Shown: positions 1 to 5,288 of the stretch, piece after piece
Layout of the letters: the number at the start of each line of letters is the position of its first letter
How positions within the stretch are numbered: the stretch's first letter is position 1
Assembly: GCA_005885565.1 (NCBI GenBank)
Contig: VAXK01000188.1
Coordinates: 1 to 5,288 of the forward strand
Direction of reading: 5' to 3'
DNA from: Actinomycetota bacterium
GTDB lineage: Bacteria > Actinomycetota > Thermoleophilia > Gaiellales > Gaiellaceae
DNA: 5,288 nt
Translations under genes and position numbers: made by a program
Notes under the pieces: model-generated
Seen by the model: only the letters and a program-made list of their open reading frames with translations
What the model was told of the DNA's origin: nothing
Databases searched by the model: none

Positions 1-934
1 AGAGGTCGAGCTCGAGCGCGCGGCGGGCGGGCTCCAGGTGCTCGGGCCGCCGCGGCCCGACTACGACCGCGGTGACGAGCGGATGCGCCAGGAGCCAGGC
101 GAGCGCGAGAGTCGCTGTGTCGACGCCGCGCGCCCGCGCGTGCGCGTCGAGGCGCTCGAGGCCGCGGTAGATCGCGGGGGACGCGAGGTGGCGGTACGGC
201 TCCGGTCGCTGCGTCATCCGCGACCCAGGCGGCGGCAGCTGGCCCGGGCGGTACTTCCCCGTGAGCCAGCCGCCCGCCAGCGGGCTGAACGGCGTGAAGC
301 CGGGGCCGTGCTCGGCGCACAGCGGAAGGACGTCCCGCTCGGCGTCTCGGTCGAGCAGCGAGTACGAGTTCTGCACGCATTCGAAGCGGGCGAGGCCGCA
401 GCGAGCGCTCGTCTCGAGCGCCTCCGCGAGGCCGACTCCGTCGACGTTGCTCGCGCCGATCGCGCCGACCTTTCCCGCGCGGACGAGCTCGTCGAGCGCG
501 CCGAGGGTGTCCTCGATCGGCGTGTCCGGATCCTGGTCGTGCGTCAGGTACATGTCGACCCGCTCCACGCCCAGGCGGGTGAGGCTGCTCTCGAGCTGCC
601 TGCGGATCCGCTCGGGACGCAGGCCCCGGTCGGCGCCCTCCTCCATCGGGTTGAACGTCTTCGTCGAGAGGACGATCCGCTCGCGGATCTCCGGCGGCTT
701 CGTCCGGAGCCACTCGCCGATGAAGGTCTCGCTCCGCCCGCCGCCGTAGGCGTCGGCGGTGTCGAAGGTCGTGATCCCGAGCCCGACCGCGGCGTCCATG
801 ATCGCGGCGGCCTCCTCGCGCGACTCGCCCTGGCCGAAGAACGCGGGCGCGGAGCCGATGCCGCCGAAGTTCCCGCAGCCGAGGATGATGCGGGAGACGT
901 CGATGTCGCTCCCGCCGAGCCGGCGCCGCTCCAC
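1..934 (-). CDS. Aldo/keto reductase, C-terminus cut by window edge
   Basis: Predicted cytoplasmic NADPH-dependent oxidoreductase of the aldo/keto reductase superfamily, in the single-domain TIM-barrel group; the substrate cannot be told from sequence. Reading the minus strand from GTG at 934 gives 311 codons with no stop before the edge; family members are about 310-340 residues, so only a short tail is missing. The catalytic tetrad is visible: Asp57 and Tyr62 in FDTADAYGGGRSE, Lys91 in LSTK, His131 in YLTHDQDP. Other family marks are LGCGNFGG near residue 17, IGASNV in the middle, FSPLAGGWLTGKY, and a cofactor-binding VVVGPRRPEHLEPA at about 290-303. The start is firm: an in-frame TAG lies at 946-944, four codons upstream, and no other start codon lies between. 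It is divergent from the membrane protein gene at 1027. No good Shine-Dalgarno sequence is present. The family call is near certain; the physiological role is unknown. Confidence 0.95.
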   Translation of the reverse strand, partial: MERRRLGGSDIDVSRIILGCGNFGGIGSAPAFFGQGESREEAAAIMDAAVGLGITTFDTADAYGGGRSETFIGEWLRTKPPEIRERIVLSTKTFNPMEEGADRGLRPERIRRQLESSLTRLGVERVDMYLTHDQDPDTPIEDTLGALDELVRAGKVGAIGASNVDGVGLAEALETSARCGLARFECVQNSYSLLDRDAERDVLPLCAEHGPGFTPFSPLAGGWLTGKYRPGQLPPPGSRMTQRPEPYRHLASPAIYRGLERLDAHARARGVDTATLALAWLLAHPLVTAVVVGPRRPEHLEPARRALELDL

Positions 935-940
935 CGGGCG

Positions 941-946
941 ATTCTA
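941..946 (-). promoter_or_regulatory. Putative -10 element of leaderless promoter for the aldo/keto reductase
   Basis: On the minus strand the hexamer TAGAAT is followed by six bases and then the GTG start codon at 934. This fits an actinobacterial -10 (TANNNT), with transcription starting at or next to the first base of the start codon. No clear -35 is seen. The only purine run upstream (GGGAG, 953-949) is 14 bases from the start, too far for a good ribosome binding site. The same arrangement recurs before three other genes here. This is inferred from position and motif only. Confidence 0.5.
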
Positions 947-955
947 GGCTCCCGA

Positions 956-974
956 TTGCAGCAGTCTGTTGCAA
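956..974. promoter_or_regulatory. Operator-like 19-base palindrome between divergent genes
   Basis: TTGCAGCAGTCTGTTGCAA is an inverted repeat centred on T965 in which eight of nine base pairs match; the single mismatch is G961 against T969. Its centre lies 31 bases upstream of the reductase start codon on the minus strand and 62 bases upstream of the membrane protein start codon on the plus strand. If both transcripts are leaderless, the site covers the -35 region of the reductase promoter and sits where an upstream activator could act on the other gene. A dimeric regulator binding here is an inference; no regulator gene is in the window and I cannot assign a regulator family. Confidence 0.45.
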
Positions 975-984
975 GGTCTGAGGG

Positions 985-1011
985 GGTGGCGCTTCGGCTG
1001 TCGCCGCCACC
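985..1011. repeat. Inverted repeat with 7-base arms in the divergent intergenic region
   Basis: GGTGGCG (985-991) and CGCCACC (1005-1011) are perfect reverse complements separated by 13 bases. The element lies between the 19-base palindrome and the -10-like hexamer of the membrane protein gene, so it overlaps where a -35 would be. It could be a second protein-binding site or a hairpin in DNA or RNA. There is no T-run after it, so it is not a typical terminator. In sequence this GC-rich such arms can arise by chance. Confidence 0.25.
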
Positions 1012-1014
1012 GGG

Positions 1015-1020
1015 TAGAAC
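1015..1020 (+). promoter_or_regulatory. Putative -10 element of leaderless promoter for the UPF0104 gene
   Basis: TAGAAC ends six bases before the GTG start codon at 1027. It departs from TANNNT only in the last base. The bases between it and the start codon (aagaac) hold no Shine-Dalgarno core. The spacing equals that of the reductase and of the gene at 3951. It is the weakest of the four similar elements in this window because of the final C. Confidence 0.35.
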
Positions 1021-1026
1021 AAGAAC

Positions 1027-2088
1027 GTGGCGCGCCGCGCCTTCGATCGTCTCCGGGAGGTGCTCGCGGCGCTCGAGCGGCGGCCGGTCGCGGTCATCCT
1101 CGGCGCCGCGGCGCTCGCCGTCGCGGCCGCCTTCGGGCTCGGCGACCTCGCCGGCTACCACCGCGTCCGCCACGAGCTCGGCCGGCTCGACCCGATCTGG
1201 CTCGTCGCGTGCTTCGGCGGCGAGCTGGTCGCGTACCTCGGGTACGTCCTCGCAGTCCGAGACACGGCGCGCGTGGACGGAGGCCCGGAGCTCGGCGCGT
1301 CGGCGTCGACGCAGAGCGTCGTCGCGGGCTTCGGCGTCTTCGCCGCCACGCGCTCGAGCGGAGGCTTCGCGGTCGACTACTGGATCCTGCGCCGAGCCGG
1401 CGAGGATCGGGACGGCGCGATCGCGCGCGTCCTCGCGCTGAGCGCCCTCGAGTACGCCGTGCTCGCGCCGGCGGCGCTCGTCTCGGCGATCTTCCTGACG
1501 CTGCACGAGCAGATCTCCGACGCGCTGACCCTGCCGTGGCTCGCCGTCATCCCCGGTGCCCTCGTGGCCGTGTGGCTGACCTCGCCGAAGCGGGCGCGCC
1601 GATATGCCGACCCCGGTGACGGCGGCTCCATCCGCCGCGGCTTCGCGCACACCGTCGCCGGGCTCTCCATCCTTCGCTCCCTGCTCTTGGCGCCTCCGCG
1701 GGAGCACGGTCTCGGACTGCTCGGCGCGACGCTCTACTGGGTCGGCGACATCGCGTGCCTGTGGGCGGCGCTCCAGGTCTACAGCGGCCACCGCATCAGC
1801 CTGCCGGCGCTGATCCTCGGCTACGCGACCGGCTACGTGCTGACCCGCCGGTCGCTGCCCGCGGGCGGGGCCGGCGTGGTCGAGATCGCGCTCACGTTCG
1901 CGCTGCACTGGGTCGGGCTGCCGTTCGTCCCGGCGCTGCTCGGCGTCGTCACGTACCGGATCTTCAACTTCTGGCTGCCGATGGTGCCCGCGGTCGCCGT
2001 GCTCCCGACGATCGCCGAGCTGCGGGCCGAGTACGCCCAGGCCGAGCAGGAGCTCGACCGCGAGCGGAAGGGTCGACCGCAAACGTAA
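1027..2088 (+). CDS. UPF0104 / lysylphosphatidylglycerol synthase TM-region family membrane protein
   Basis: A 353-residue polytopic inner-membrane protein resembling the flippase-like membrane region of MprF (LPG_synthase_TM family, COG0392 type), without an MprF catalytic domain. About seven or eight hydrophobic segments are visible, roughly at residues 20-37, 56-77, 95-108, 136-158, 168-185, 228-252, 283-305 and 308-328. The diagnostic stretch is SLPAGGAGVVEIALTFAL near residues 276-293, with the Pro-x-Gly-Gly-x-Gly-x-x-Glu pattern usual in this family; GGFAVDYWILRRAG (112-125) and LEYAVLAPAAL (141-151) also fit. A charged helix (about 329-350) ends the protein in the cytoplasm. The GTG start follows a leaderless-type -10 and gives a short basic N-terminus before the first membrane segment. 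Characterised relatives act on or move lipids, but the substrate here is unknown. The gene ends 10 bases before the ABC exporter, suggesting co-expression. Confidence 0.85.
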   Translation: MARRAFDRLREVLAALERRPVAVILGAAALAVAAAFGLGDLAGYHRVRHELGRLDPIWLVACFGGELVAYLGYVLAVRDTARVDGGPELGASASTQSVVAGFGVFAATRSSGGFAVDYWILRRAGEDRDGAIARVLALSALEYAVLAPAALVSAIFLTLHEQISDALTLPWLAVIPGALVAVWLTSPKRARRYADPGDGGSIRRGFAHTVAGLSILRSLLLAPPREHGLGLLGATLYWVGDIACLWAALQVYSGHRISLPALILGYATGYVLTRRSLPAGGAGVVEIALTFALHWVGLPFVPALLGVVTYRIFNFWLPMVPAVAVLPTIAELRAEYAQAEQELDRERKGRPQT

Positions 2089-2091
2089 GCT
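2086..2091 (+). promoter_or_regulatory. Putative -10 element overlapping the upstream stop codon, before the ABC exporter
   Basis: TAAGCT fits TANNNT and ends seven bases before the ATG at 2099. Its first three bases are also the TAA stop codon of the UPF0104 gene, so the hexamer may partly reflect the stop codon. The layout matches the leaderless-type elements of the other genes here. It suggests that the exporter can be transcribed on its own as well as by read-through. It also supports 2099 as the original start of the exporter gene. Confidence 0.35.
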
Positions 2092-2098
2092 GGACGGC

Positions 2099-2195
2099 AT
2101 GGTCAGACGCGTCGCCCGGCTCTTCAAGCCCTACCGCGGGCAGGTCGGCCTCGTCTTCCTCTCGATCCTCGTGACGGGCGCCCTCGGCGTCGCAC
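2099..2195 (+). pseudogene. Detached N-terminus of the ABC exporter, out of frame with the rest
   Basis: From ATG 2099 the frame reads MVRRVARLFKPYRGQVGL, then a hydrophobic stretch ending in GALGVA at residues 27-32. This is the expected cytoplasmic lead-in and first membrane segment of a type IV ABC exporter. After about 2195 this frame turns into arginine/alanine/proline-rich shadow sequence. The exporter resumes one frame over as QALLPHDLHLLWRLVV from 2196. From recall of the family, about ten residues of the type PFLLR-x-VLD normally join these two parts. Their absence plus the frame change fits loss of about 29 bases, or an assembly error. The downstream frame has its own TGA at 2172-2174, so it cannot simply extend upstream. 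The fragment has a leaderless-type promoter element and is 10 bases after the previous gene. Confidence 0.75.
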
Positions 2196-2237
2196 CAAGC
2201 GCTGCTCCCGCACGACCTGCACCTGCTGTGGCGGCTC

Positions 2238-3932
2238 GTGGTGCTCATGATCGCGATCCCGCTCGTCTCTGGCGTGATCGGCGTCGGCCAGACCTACCTC
2301 ACGACCGTCGTCGGCCAGCGCGTGATGCAGGACCTCCGCAACCGCCTCTACGAGCACCTCCAGGCGATGTCGCTCCGCTTCTTCACCGGCGCCCGCACCG
2401 GCGACCTCCAGTCGCGGCTCCAGAACGACGTCGGCGGCGTGCAGAGCGTCGTCACGAACACCGCCTCCTCGGTGCTCTCGAACGTCGTCACCGTGCTCTC
2501 GACCGTCGTCGCGATGCTCCTCCTCTCGTGGCAGCTGACCGCGCTCTCCTTCGCCGTCGTGCCGGTCTTCGTCTTCCTCACCTGGCGCGTCGGGCGGGCG
2601 CGCCGGCAGATCTCGAAGGAGACGCAGGAGTCGCTCGCGGAGCTCTCGACGCTGACCGAGGAGACGCTTTCGGTCTCCGGCGTCCTGCTCGCGAAGACCT
2701 TCGACCGGCAGCGCGACGCGATCGCGCGCTACCGCGAGGGCAACCGCCGGCTCGCGTGGCTCCAGGTGCGCCAGCAGATGGTCGGCCGCTCGTTCTTCGC
2801 GCTCGTCCAGGTCTTCTTCTCGGCCTCGCCGGCGCTGATCTTCCTCGTCGCGGGCTACTCGCACCTCTCCCTCGGCACGATCGTCGCGTTCACGACGCTC
2901 CAGACGCGCCTCCTCTTCCCGATCGGGAACATGCTCCAGACCTCGGTCGAGGTGCAGTCGTCGCTCGCGCTCTTCGAGCGGATCTTCGCCTACCTCGACC
3001 TGCCGCAGGACATCGTCGACGCGCCCGGCGCGCGCGAGCTGCCGAAGGATCGGGTTCGCGGCCGGGTGGAGCTCGACGAGGTCTACTTCCGCTACGAGGA
3101 GCCGGTCCGGCCGGCCGCCCTCGAGGCGCAGGCCGTCGAGGTCGACGGCGACGGTTCACGCCCGGTCGCTCCGCGCGAGTGGACGCTCGAGGACATCACC
3201 CTGGAGATCGAGCCCGGGCAGCTCGCCGCGATCGTCGGCCCGAGCGGCGCCGGGAAGACGACGATCTCCTACCTCGTGCCGCGGCTCTACGACGTCACTC
3301 GCGGCCACGTCCGGATCGACGGCATCGACGTGCGCGACATCAAGCTCGCGTCGCTCGCCGAGATCGTCGGGATGGTGACGCAGGAGACGTACCTCTTCCA
3401 CTCGTCGGTGCGCGAGAACCTCCTGTACGCGAAGCCCGACGCCAGCCAGGAGGAGATCGGGGCGGCGACCCGCGCGGCCGCGATCCACGAGCGCATCACC
3501 GAGCTCTCCGAGGGTTACGACACGCTCGTCGGCGAGCGTGGCTACCGCATGTCGGGCGGCGAAAAGCAGCGGCTCGCCATCGCGCGCGTGATCCTGAAGG
3601 ACCCGCGCATCCTCATCCTCGACGAGGCCACGTCCGCACTGGACACGACGAGCGAGCGGCTCGTCCAGCACGCGCTCGAGCCCTTGATGGAGGAGCGGAC
3701 GACGATCGCGATCGCGCACCGGCTCTCGACGATCCTCGCCGCGGACATGATCTTCGTCGTCGACCGCGGGCGCCTGCGCGAGCAGGGGACGCACGACGAG
3801 CTCCTCCGACAGGGCGGCCTGTACGCGGAGCTGTACGTGCAGCAGTTCCAGGGCGGCCTCGTCGAGGCCCGCTGCGAGGACGGCGTCGTCCTCGCGAGCG
3901 GCGAGGTCCTCACGACGGCCGGCGTCTCCTAG
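2238..3932 (+). CDS. ABC exporter, fused membrane and ATPase domains, N-terminus lost by frameshift
   Basis: The longest intact frame (564 residues from ATG 2238) is a half-size type IV ABC exporter that would dimerise and use ATP to export an unknown lipid, drug or peptide. Membrane domain: residues 1-20 (normally the second segment), about 80-114 and 185-230, with family sequence VGQRVMQDLRNRLYEHLQ and FFTGARTGDLQSRLQNDVGG. ATPase domain: A-loop Tyr286, Walker A GPSGAGKTT (334-342), Q-loop Gln382, signature MSGGEKQR (438-445), Walker B ILILDE with catalytic Glu463, D-loop SALD (466-469), H-loop His494, so the ATPase looks competent. Residues 287-314 form an unusually long acidic linker, and a 25-residue tail (VEARCEDGVVLASGEV) follows the ATPase. 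The true start was very probably ATG 2099; the first membrane segment lies in another frame. As read, the protein lacks that segment and is unlikely to insert properly. Otherwise undamaged, so either a recent lesion or a sequence error. The next gene starts 18 bases later. Confidence 0.9.
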   Translation: MVLMIAIPLVSGVIGVGQTYLTTVVGQRVMQDLRNRLYEHLQAMSLRFFTGARTGDLQSRLQNDVGGVQSVVTNTASSVLSNVVTVLSTVVAMLLLSWQLTALSFAVVPVFVFLTWRVGRARRQISKETQESLAELSTLTEETLSVSGVLLAKTFDRQRDAIARYREGNRRLAWLQVRQQMVGRSFFALVQVFFSASPALIFLVAGYSHLSLGTIVAFTTLQTRLLFPIGNMLQTSVEVQSSLALFERIFAYLDLPQDIVDAPGARELPKDRVRGRVELDEVYFRYEEPVRPAALEAQAVEVDGDGSRPVAPREWTLEDITLEIEPGQLAAIVGPSGAGKTTISYLVPRLYDVTRGHVRIDGIDVRDIKLASLAEIVGMVTQETYLFHSSVRENLLYAKPDASQEEIGAATRAAAIHERITELSEGYDTLVGERGYRMSGGEKQRLAIARVILKDPRILILDEATSALDTTSERLVQHALEPLMEERTTIAIAHRLSTILAADMIFVVDRGRLREQGTHDELLRQGGLYAELYVQQFQGGLVEARCEDGVVLASGEVLTTAGVS

Positions 3933-3938
3933 GCGTCC

Positions 3939-3944
3939 TATGCT
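3939..3944 (+). promoter_or_regulatory. Putative -10 element of leaderless promoter for the secreted protein gene
   Basis: TATGCT fits TANNNT and ends six bases before the GTG at 3951, within the 18-base gap after the exporter stop codon. The gap contains no Shine-Dalgarno core. No convincing -35 is seen upstream inside the exporter coding sequence. The position is the same as for the reductase, which is why I think it is real rather than chance. Confidence 0.5.
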
Positions 3945-3950
3945 CGACCC

Positions 3951-4904
3951 GTGAAGGTGGTTCTCGCCGCCTTGACCTTCCTCGTGGCAGGAGTGGGACC
4001 CGGCAGCGCGGGCCCGCTCCGCTCGGAGGGCGCCCCGCTGCCGTTGCTCGCGCCGGCGCCCGAGCTGAGCATCGACCGTGATCTGCCGCCGGCCGCTCGC
4101 GCGCGCTTGGAGCGGGAACTGCGAAAGCTTTCGCGCCGAGTCAGGGCGGCCGCGCGGATCCAGCCGACGATTGCGCGTGGGTGCGAACGATCCGGCATCG
4201 CCGGCGCTCCGAACGGAGTCGGTCCGCCGGCGCCGCAGGTCGTTCGCCCGAAGGTGCTCGGACACCACGTCGAGGTCGTCTTCGGCTTCCGGCGGCTGCC
4301 GCAATCGCCCGCCTGCCGCCCGTGGCAGCTGACGGTGGTGACCTACAGCGGGCGGAAGGCCAGCTCGTCGTTCAAGAACTGGGTCGAGCGGTACTGGATC
4401 CGCGGGCCGCGCGGACGCGTCGTCGTCGACCTTCCGTGGGGCGGACGGGCGCCGTACCGGATCATCGTCGCCTCCGAGACGATCACCGGGCTCCGAGGGC
4501 GCGAGGTCGACCGGGCGCTCACCTGCCCGCGGGCCGGCTGTCTGCCCGGCTACCGCCCGGGGCTGCACACGTTCCCGATGCCGCAGCCGGTGCTCCCGAT
4601 CCACGCGCTCGACCGCCCCTCGCTCGAGGCGACGCTTCGCTACGCGCTCGCGGACGAGCTGACGCCGCCGGTGCTCCGGGCGGTGCCGCGCTCCTCGCGC
4701 TGCCCGTCGCTCACCACCTGCCTGGTGACGTACGTGGACCCGGCATTTCCGGCCTCGCCGTATCGCGTCAGGTACCGCATCGCCGGCGAGCAGATAGCCG
4801 GTTGCTGGATGGGGTTGCGGCAAGGCGTCGTGGACCCGTTGCCGTTCTCCGATGCGGCCACGGGCCGCCTCGAGCTCGCCGCCTGCGCTTCGTGGGTGCA
4901 CTGA
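3951..4904 (+). CDS. Secreted protein of unknown function with eight cysteines
   Basis: I do not recognise a named family in this 317-residue protein. It opens with a short Sec-type signal peptide: one Lys at residue 2, a hydrophobic core at 3-16, and a likely cut after GSA at residue 20. There is no lipobox cysteine and no later membrane segment, so export across the membrane is expected. Residues 43-75 are Arg/Ala/Leu-rich and probably helical. Residues about 101-185 alternate short hydrophobic strands with a PYRIIVASETITG motif that recalls fibronectin-III or Ig-like folds; this is a weak inference. All eight cysteines (78, 122, 192, 197, 251, 257, 285, 312) lie in the mature part. The even number and the spacing C-x4-C and C-x5-C suggest disulfides outside the cytoplasm. 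The GTG start is supported by the signal peptide and the -10 element six bases upstream. It follows the ABC exporter closely; a functional link is possible but unshown. Confidence 0.75.
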   Translation: MKVVLAALTFLVAGVGPGSAGPLRSEGAPLPLLAPAPELSIDRDLPPAARARLERELRKLSRRVRAAARIQPTIARGCERSGIAGAPNGVGPPAPQVVRPKVLGHHVEVVFGFRRLPQSPACRPWQLTVVTYSGRKASSSFKNWVERYWIRGPRGRVVVDLPWGGRAPYRIIVASETITGLRGREVDRALTCPRAGCLPGYRPGLHTFPMPQPVLPIHALDRPSLEATLRYALADELTPPVLRAVPRSSRCPSLTTCLVTYVDPAFPASPYRVRYRIAGEQIAGCWMGLRQGVVDPLPFSDAATGRLELAACASWVH

Positions 4905-4912
4905 GCCGGCCG

Positions 4913-5288
4913 GTGACCGCGCGGTTCTGCGACGAGACGGGATGGGGCTTCGGCTGGATCCAAGACGAGCGGCTCGCGCGCTGTTCGCACGCGCTCCGCG
5001 CAGAGGGCCGGGTCTGGATCTTCGACCCGGTGGACTCGCCTGGAGTGGAGGAGCGGATTCGTGGGCTCGGCGAGCCGGCCGGAGTGATCCAGCTCCTCGA
5101 CCGGCACGGGCGCGACTCGGCTGCGGTCGCCGCGCGGCTCGGCGTCCCGCGGCACCAGACGCCGTTCGACGGCGTTCCGGGCGCGCCGTTCGACCCGATA
5201 CCCATCGTCCGGCACCGCTTCTGGCGCGAGGTGGCACTGTGGTGGCCGGAAGAGCAGGTGCTCCTCTGCGGCGACGCGCTCGGGACCA
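4913..5288 (+). CDS. Metallo-beta-lactamase-fold-like protein with altered metal motif, partial
   Basis: An open frame of 125 codons from GTG 4913 runs off the window. It reads like the N-terminal half of a metallo-beta-lactamase-fold protein: GWGFGWI at 10-16, SHAL then GRVWIFDPVD at 32-41 (the usual strand carrying the ligand's environment, then an Asp), VIQLLDRHGRD at 58-68 where the H-x-H-x-D-H metal motif normally sits, AARLGVPRH at 73-81, and VLLCGDALGT at 116-125, matching the later Gly-Asp strand. The canonical histidines are mostly replaced (D-R-H-G-R-D), so metal binding or catalysis may differ; I recall similar actinobacterial proteins but could not search. An alternative start, GTG 4892, would overlap the previous stop by 13 bases. 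The start at 4913 leaves an 8-base gap. Neither has a -10 hexamer or Shine-Dalgarno core in front, so expression probably depends on the upstream gene. Without the C-terminal half the family call is tentative. Confidence 0.65.
   Translation, partial: MTARFCDETGWGFGWIQDERLARCSHALRAEGRVWIFDPVDSPGVEERIRGLGEPAGVIQLLDRHGRDSAAVAARLGVPRHQTPFDGVPGAPFDPIPIVRHRFWREVALWWPEEQVLLCGDALGT

Noticed and set aside
949..953. GGGAG on the minus strand as a ribosome binding site for the reductase
   Set aside because: It is 14 bases from the start codon, too far, and the -10-like hexamer between them argues for a leaderless message.
38..1441. Plus-strand open frame of 467 codons across the reductase and the intergenic region
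   Set aside because: It is the antisense shadow of the reductase, runs into the UPF0104 gene in the wrong frame, and shows no domain.
544..2127. Minus-strand open frame of 527 codons antisense to the UPF0104 gene and overlapping the reductase in another frame
   Set aside because: Low-complexity Arg/Glu/Asp/Ala composition without motifs; it overlaps a reductase with an intact catalytic tetrad and a typical polytopic membrane protein.
2238..2240. ATG 2238 as the true natural start of the exporter
   Set aside because: Family-like sequence (QALLPHDLHLLWRLVV) precedes it in frame and a proper N-terminus with a first membrane segment precedes that in another frame, so this ATG is only the first one left after the break.
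3933..3950. Terminator between the exporter and the secreted protein gene
   Set aside because: The 18-base gap holds no inverted repeat and no T-run.
2196..4081. Continuation of the frame from 2099 as one 660-residue protein
   Set aside because: After about residue 32 the sequence is Arg/Pro/Ala-rich shadow of the exporter frame. Only the first part is genuine protein-coding sequence.
3156..5237. Very long minus-strand open frame (693 codons) antisense to the exporter and secreted protein genes
   Set aside because: Its translation is arginine/alanine-rich with no recognisable domain, and it lies opposite well-supported coding sequence. Long antisense frames are expected at this GC content.
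1..5288. A new defence system, CRISPR array, mobile element or toxin-antitoxin pair
   Set aside because: I looked for regularly spaced repeats, transposase or integrase motifs, terminal inverted repeats, and small paired genes on both strands. None was seen; the genes are chromosomal metabolic, transport and envelope types.

Overview
The window is very GC-rich (roughly 70% by eye), uses GC-ending codons almost throughout, and begins most genes with GTG. Nearly every frame stays open for long stretches. Together with the gene content (MSMEG-type actinobacterial ABC exporter, UPF0104 membrane protein, a divergent metallo-beta-lactamase-like protein with an altered metal motif), this points to a chromosomal piece of a high-GC actinobacterium. 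My best guess is the Thermoleophilia (Gaiellales/Solirubrobacterales). That placement is an inference from style and was not computed. I see no rRNA, tRNA, CRISPR array, insertion sequence or phage gene.

Layout. (1) Positions 1-934, minus strand: an aldo/keto reductase with an intact catalytic tetrad, cut by the window edge just before its C-terminus. (2) Positions 935-1026: a 92-base divergent intergenic region. It holds a 19-base near-perfect palindrome (956-974), a 7-base-arm inverted repeat (985-1011) and outward-facing -10-like elements for both flanking genes. (3) Positions 1027-2088, plus: a UPF0104 / LPG-synthase-TM family polytopic membrane protein. (4) Positions 2099-3932, plus: a type IV ABC exporter (fused membrane and ATPase domains). 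Its first about 32 codons lie in a different frame from the rest, and about 10 codons of conserved family sequence seem to be missing at the junction. The longest intact frame starts at 2238. (5) Positions 3951-4904, plus: an unrecognised secreted protein with eight cysteines. (6) Positions 4913-5288, plus: the N-terminal part of a metallo-beta-lactamase-fold-like protein running off the window.

The four plus-strand genes are tightly packed (gaps of 10, 18 and about 8 bases) and may be read as one unit. However, four of the five gene starts, including the reductase on the other strand, have a TANNNT or TANNNC hexamer placed exactly 6-7 bases before the start codon and no convincing Shine-Dalgarno sequence. 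That is the layout of leaderless transcripts, so several of these genes may also have their own promoter. The last gene lacks such an element and most likely depends on the gene before it.

I do not see a clearly new multi-gene system. The observations most worth following are the frame break in the ABC exporter, the repeated leaderless promoter layout, the divergent operator-like palindrome, the uncharacterised eight-cysteine secreted protein and the altered metal motif in the last gene.
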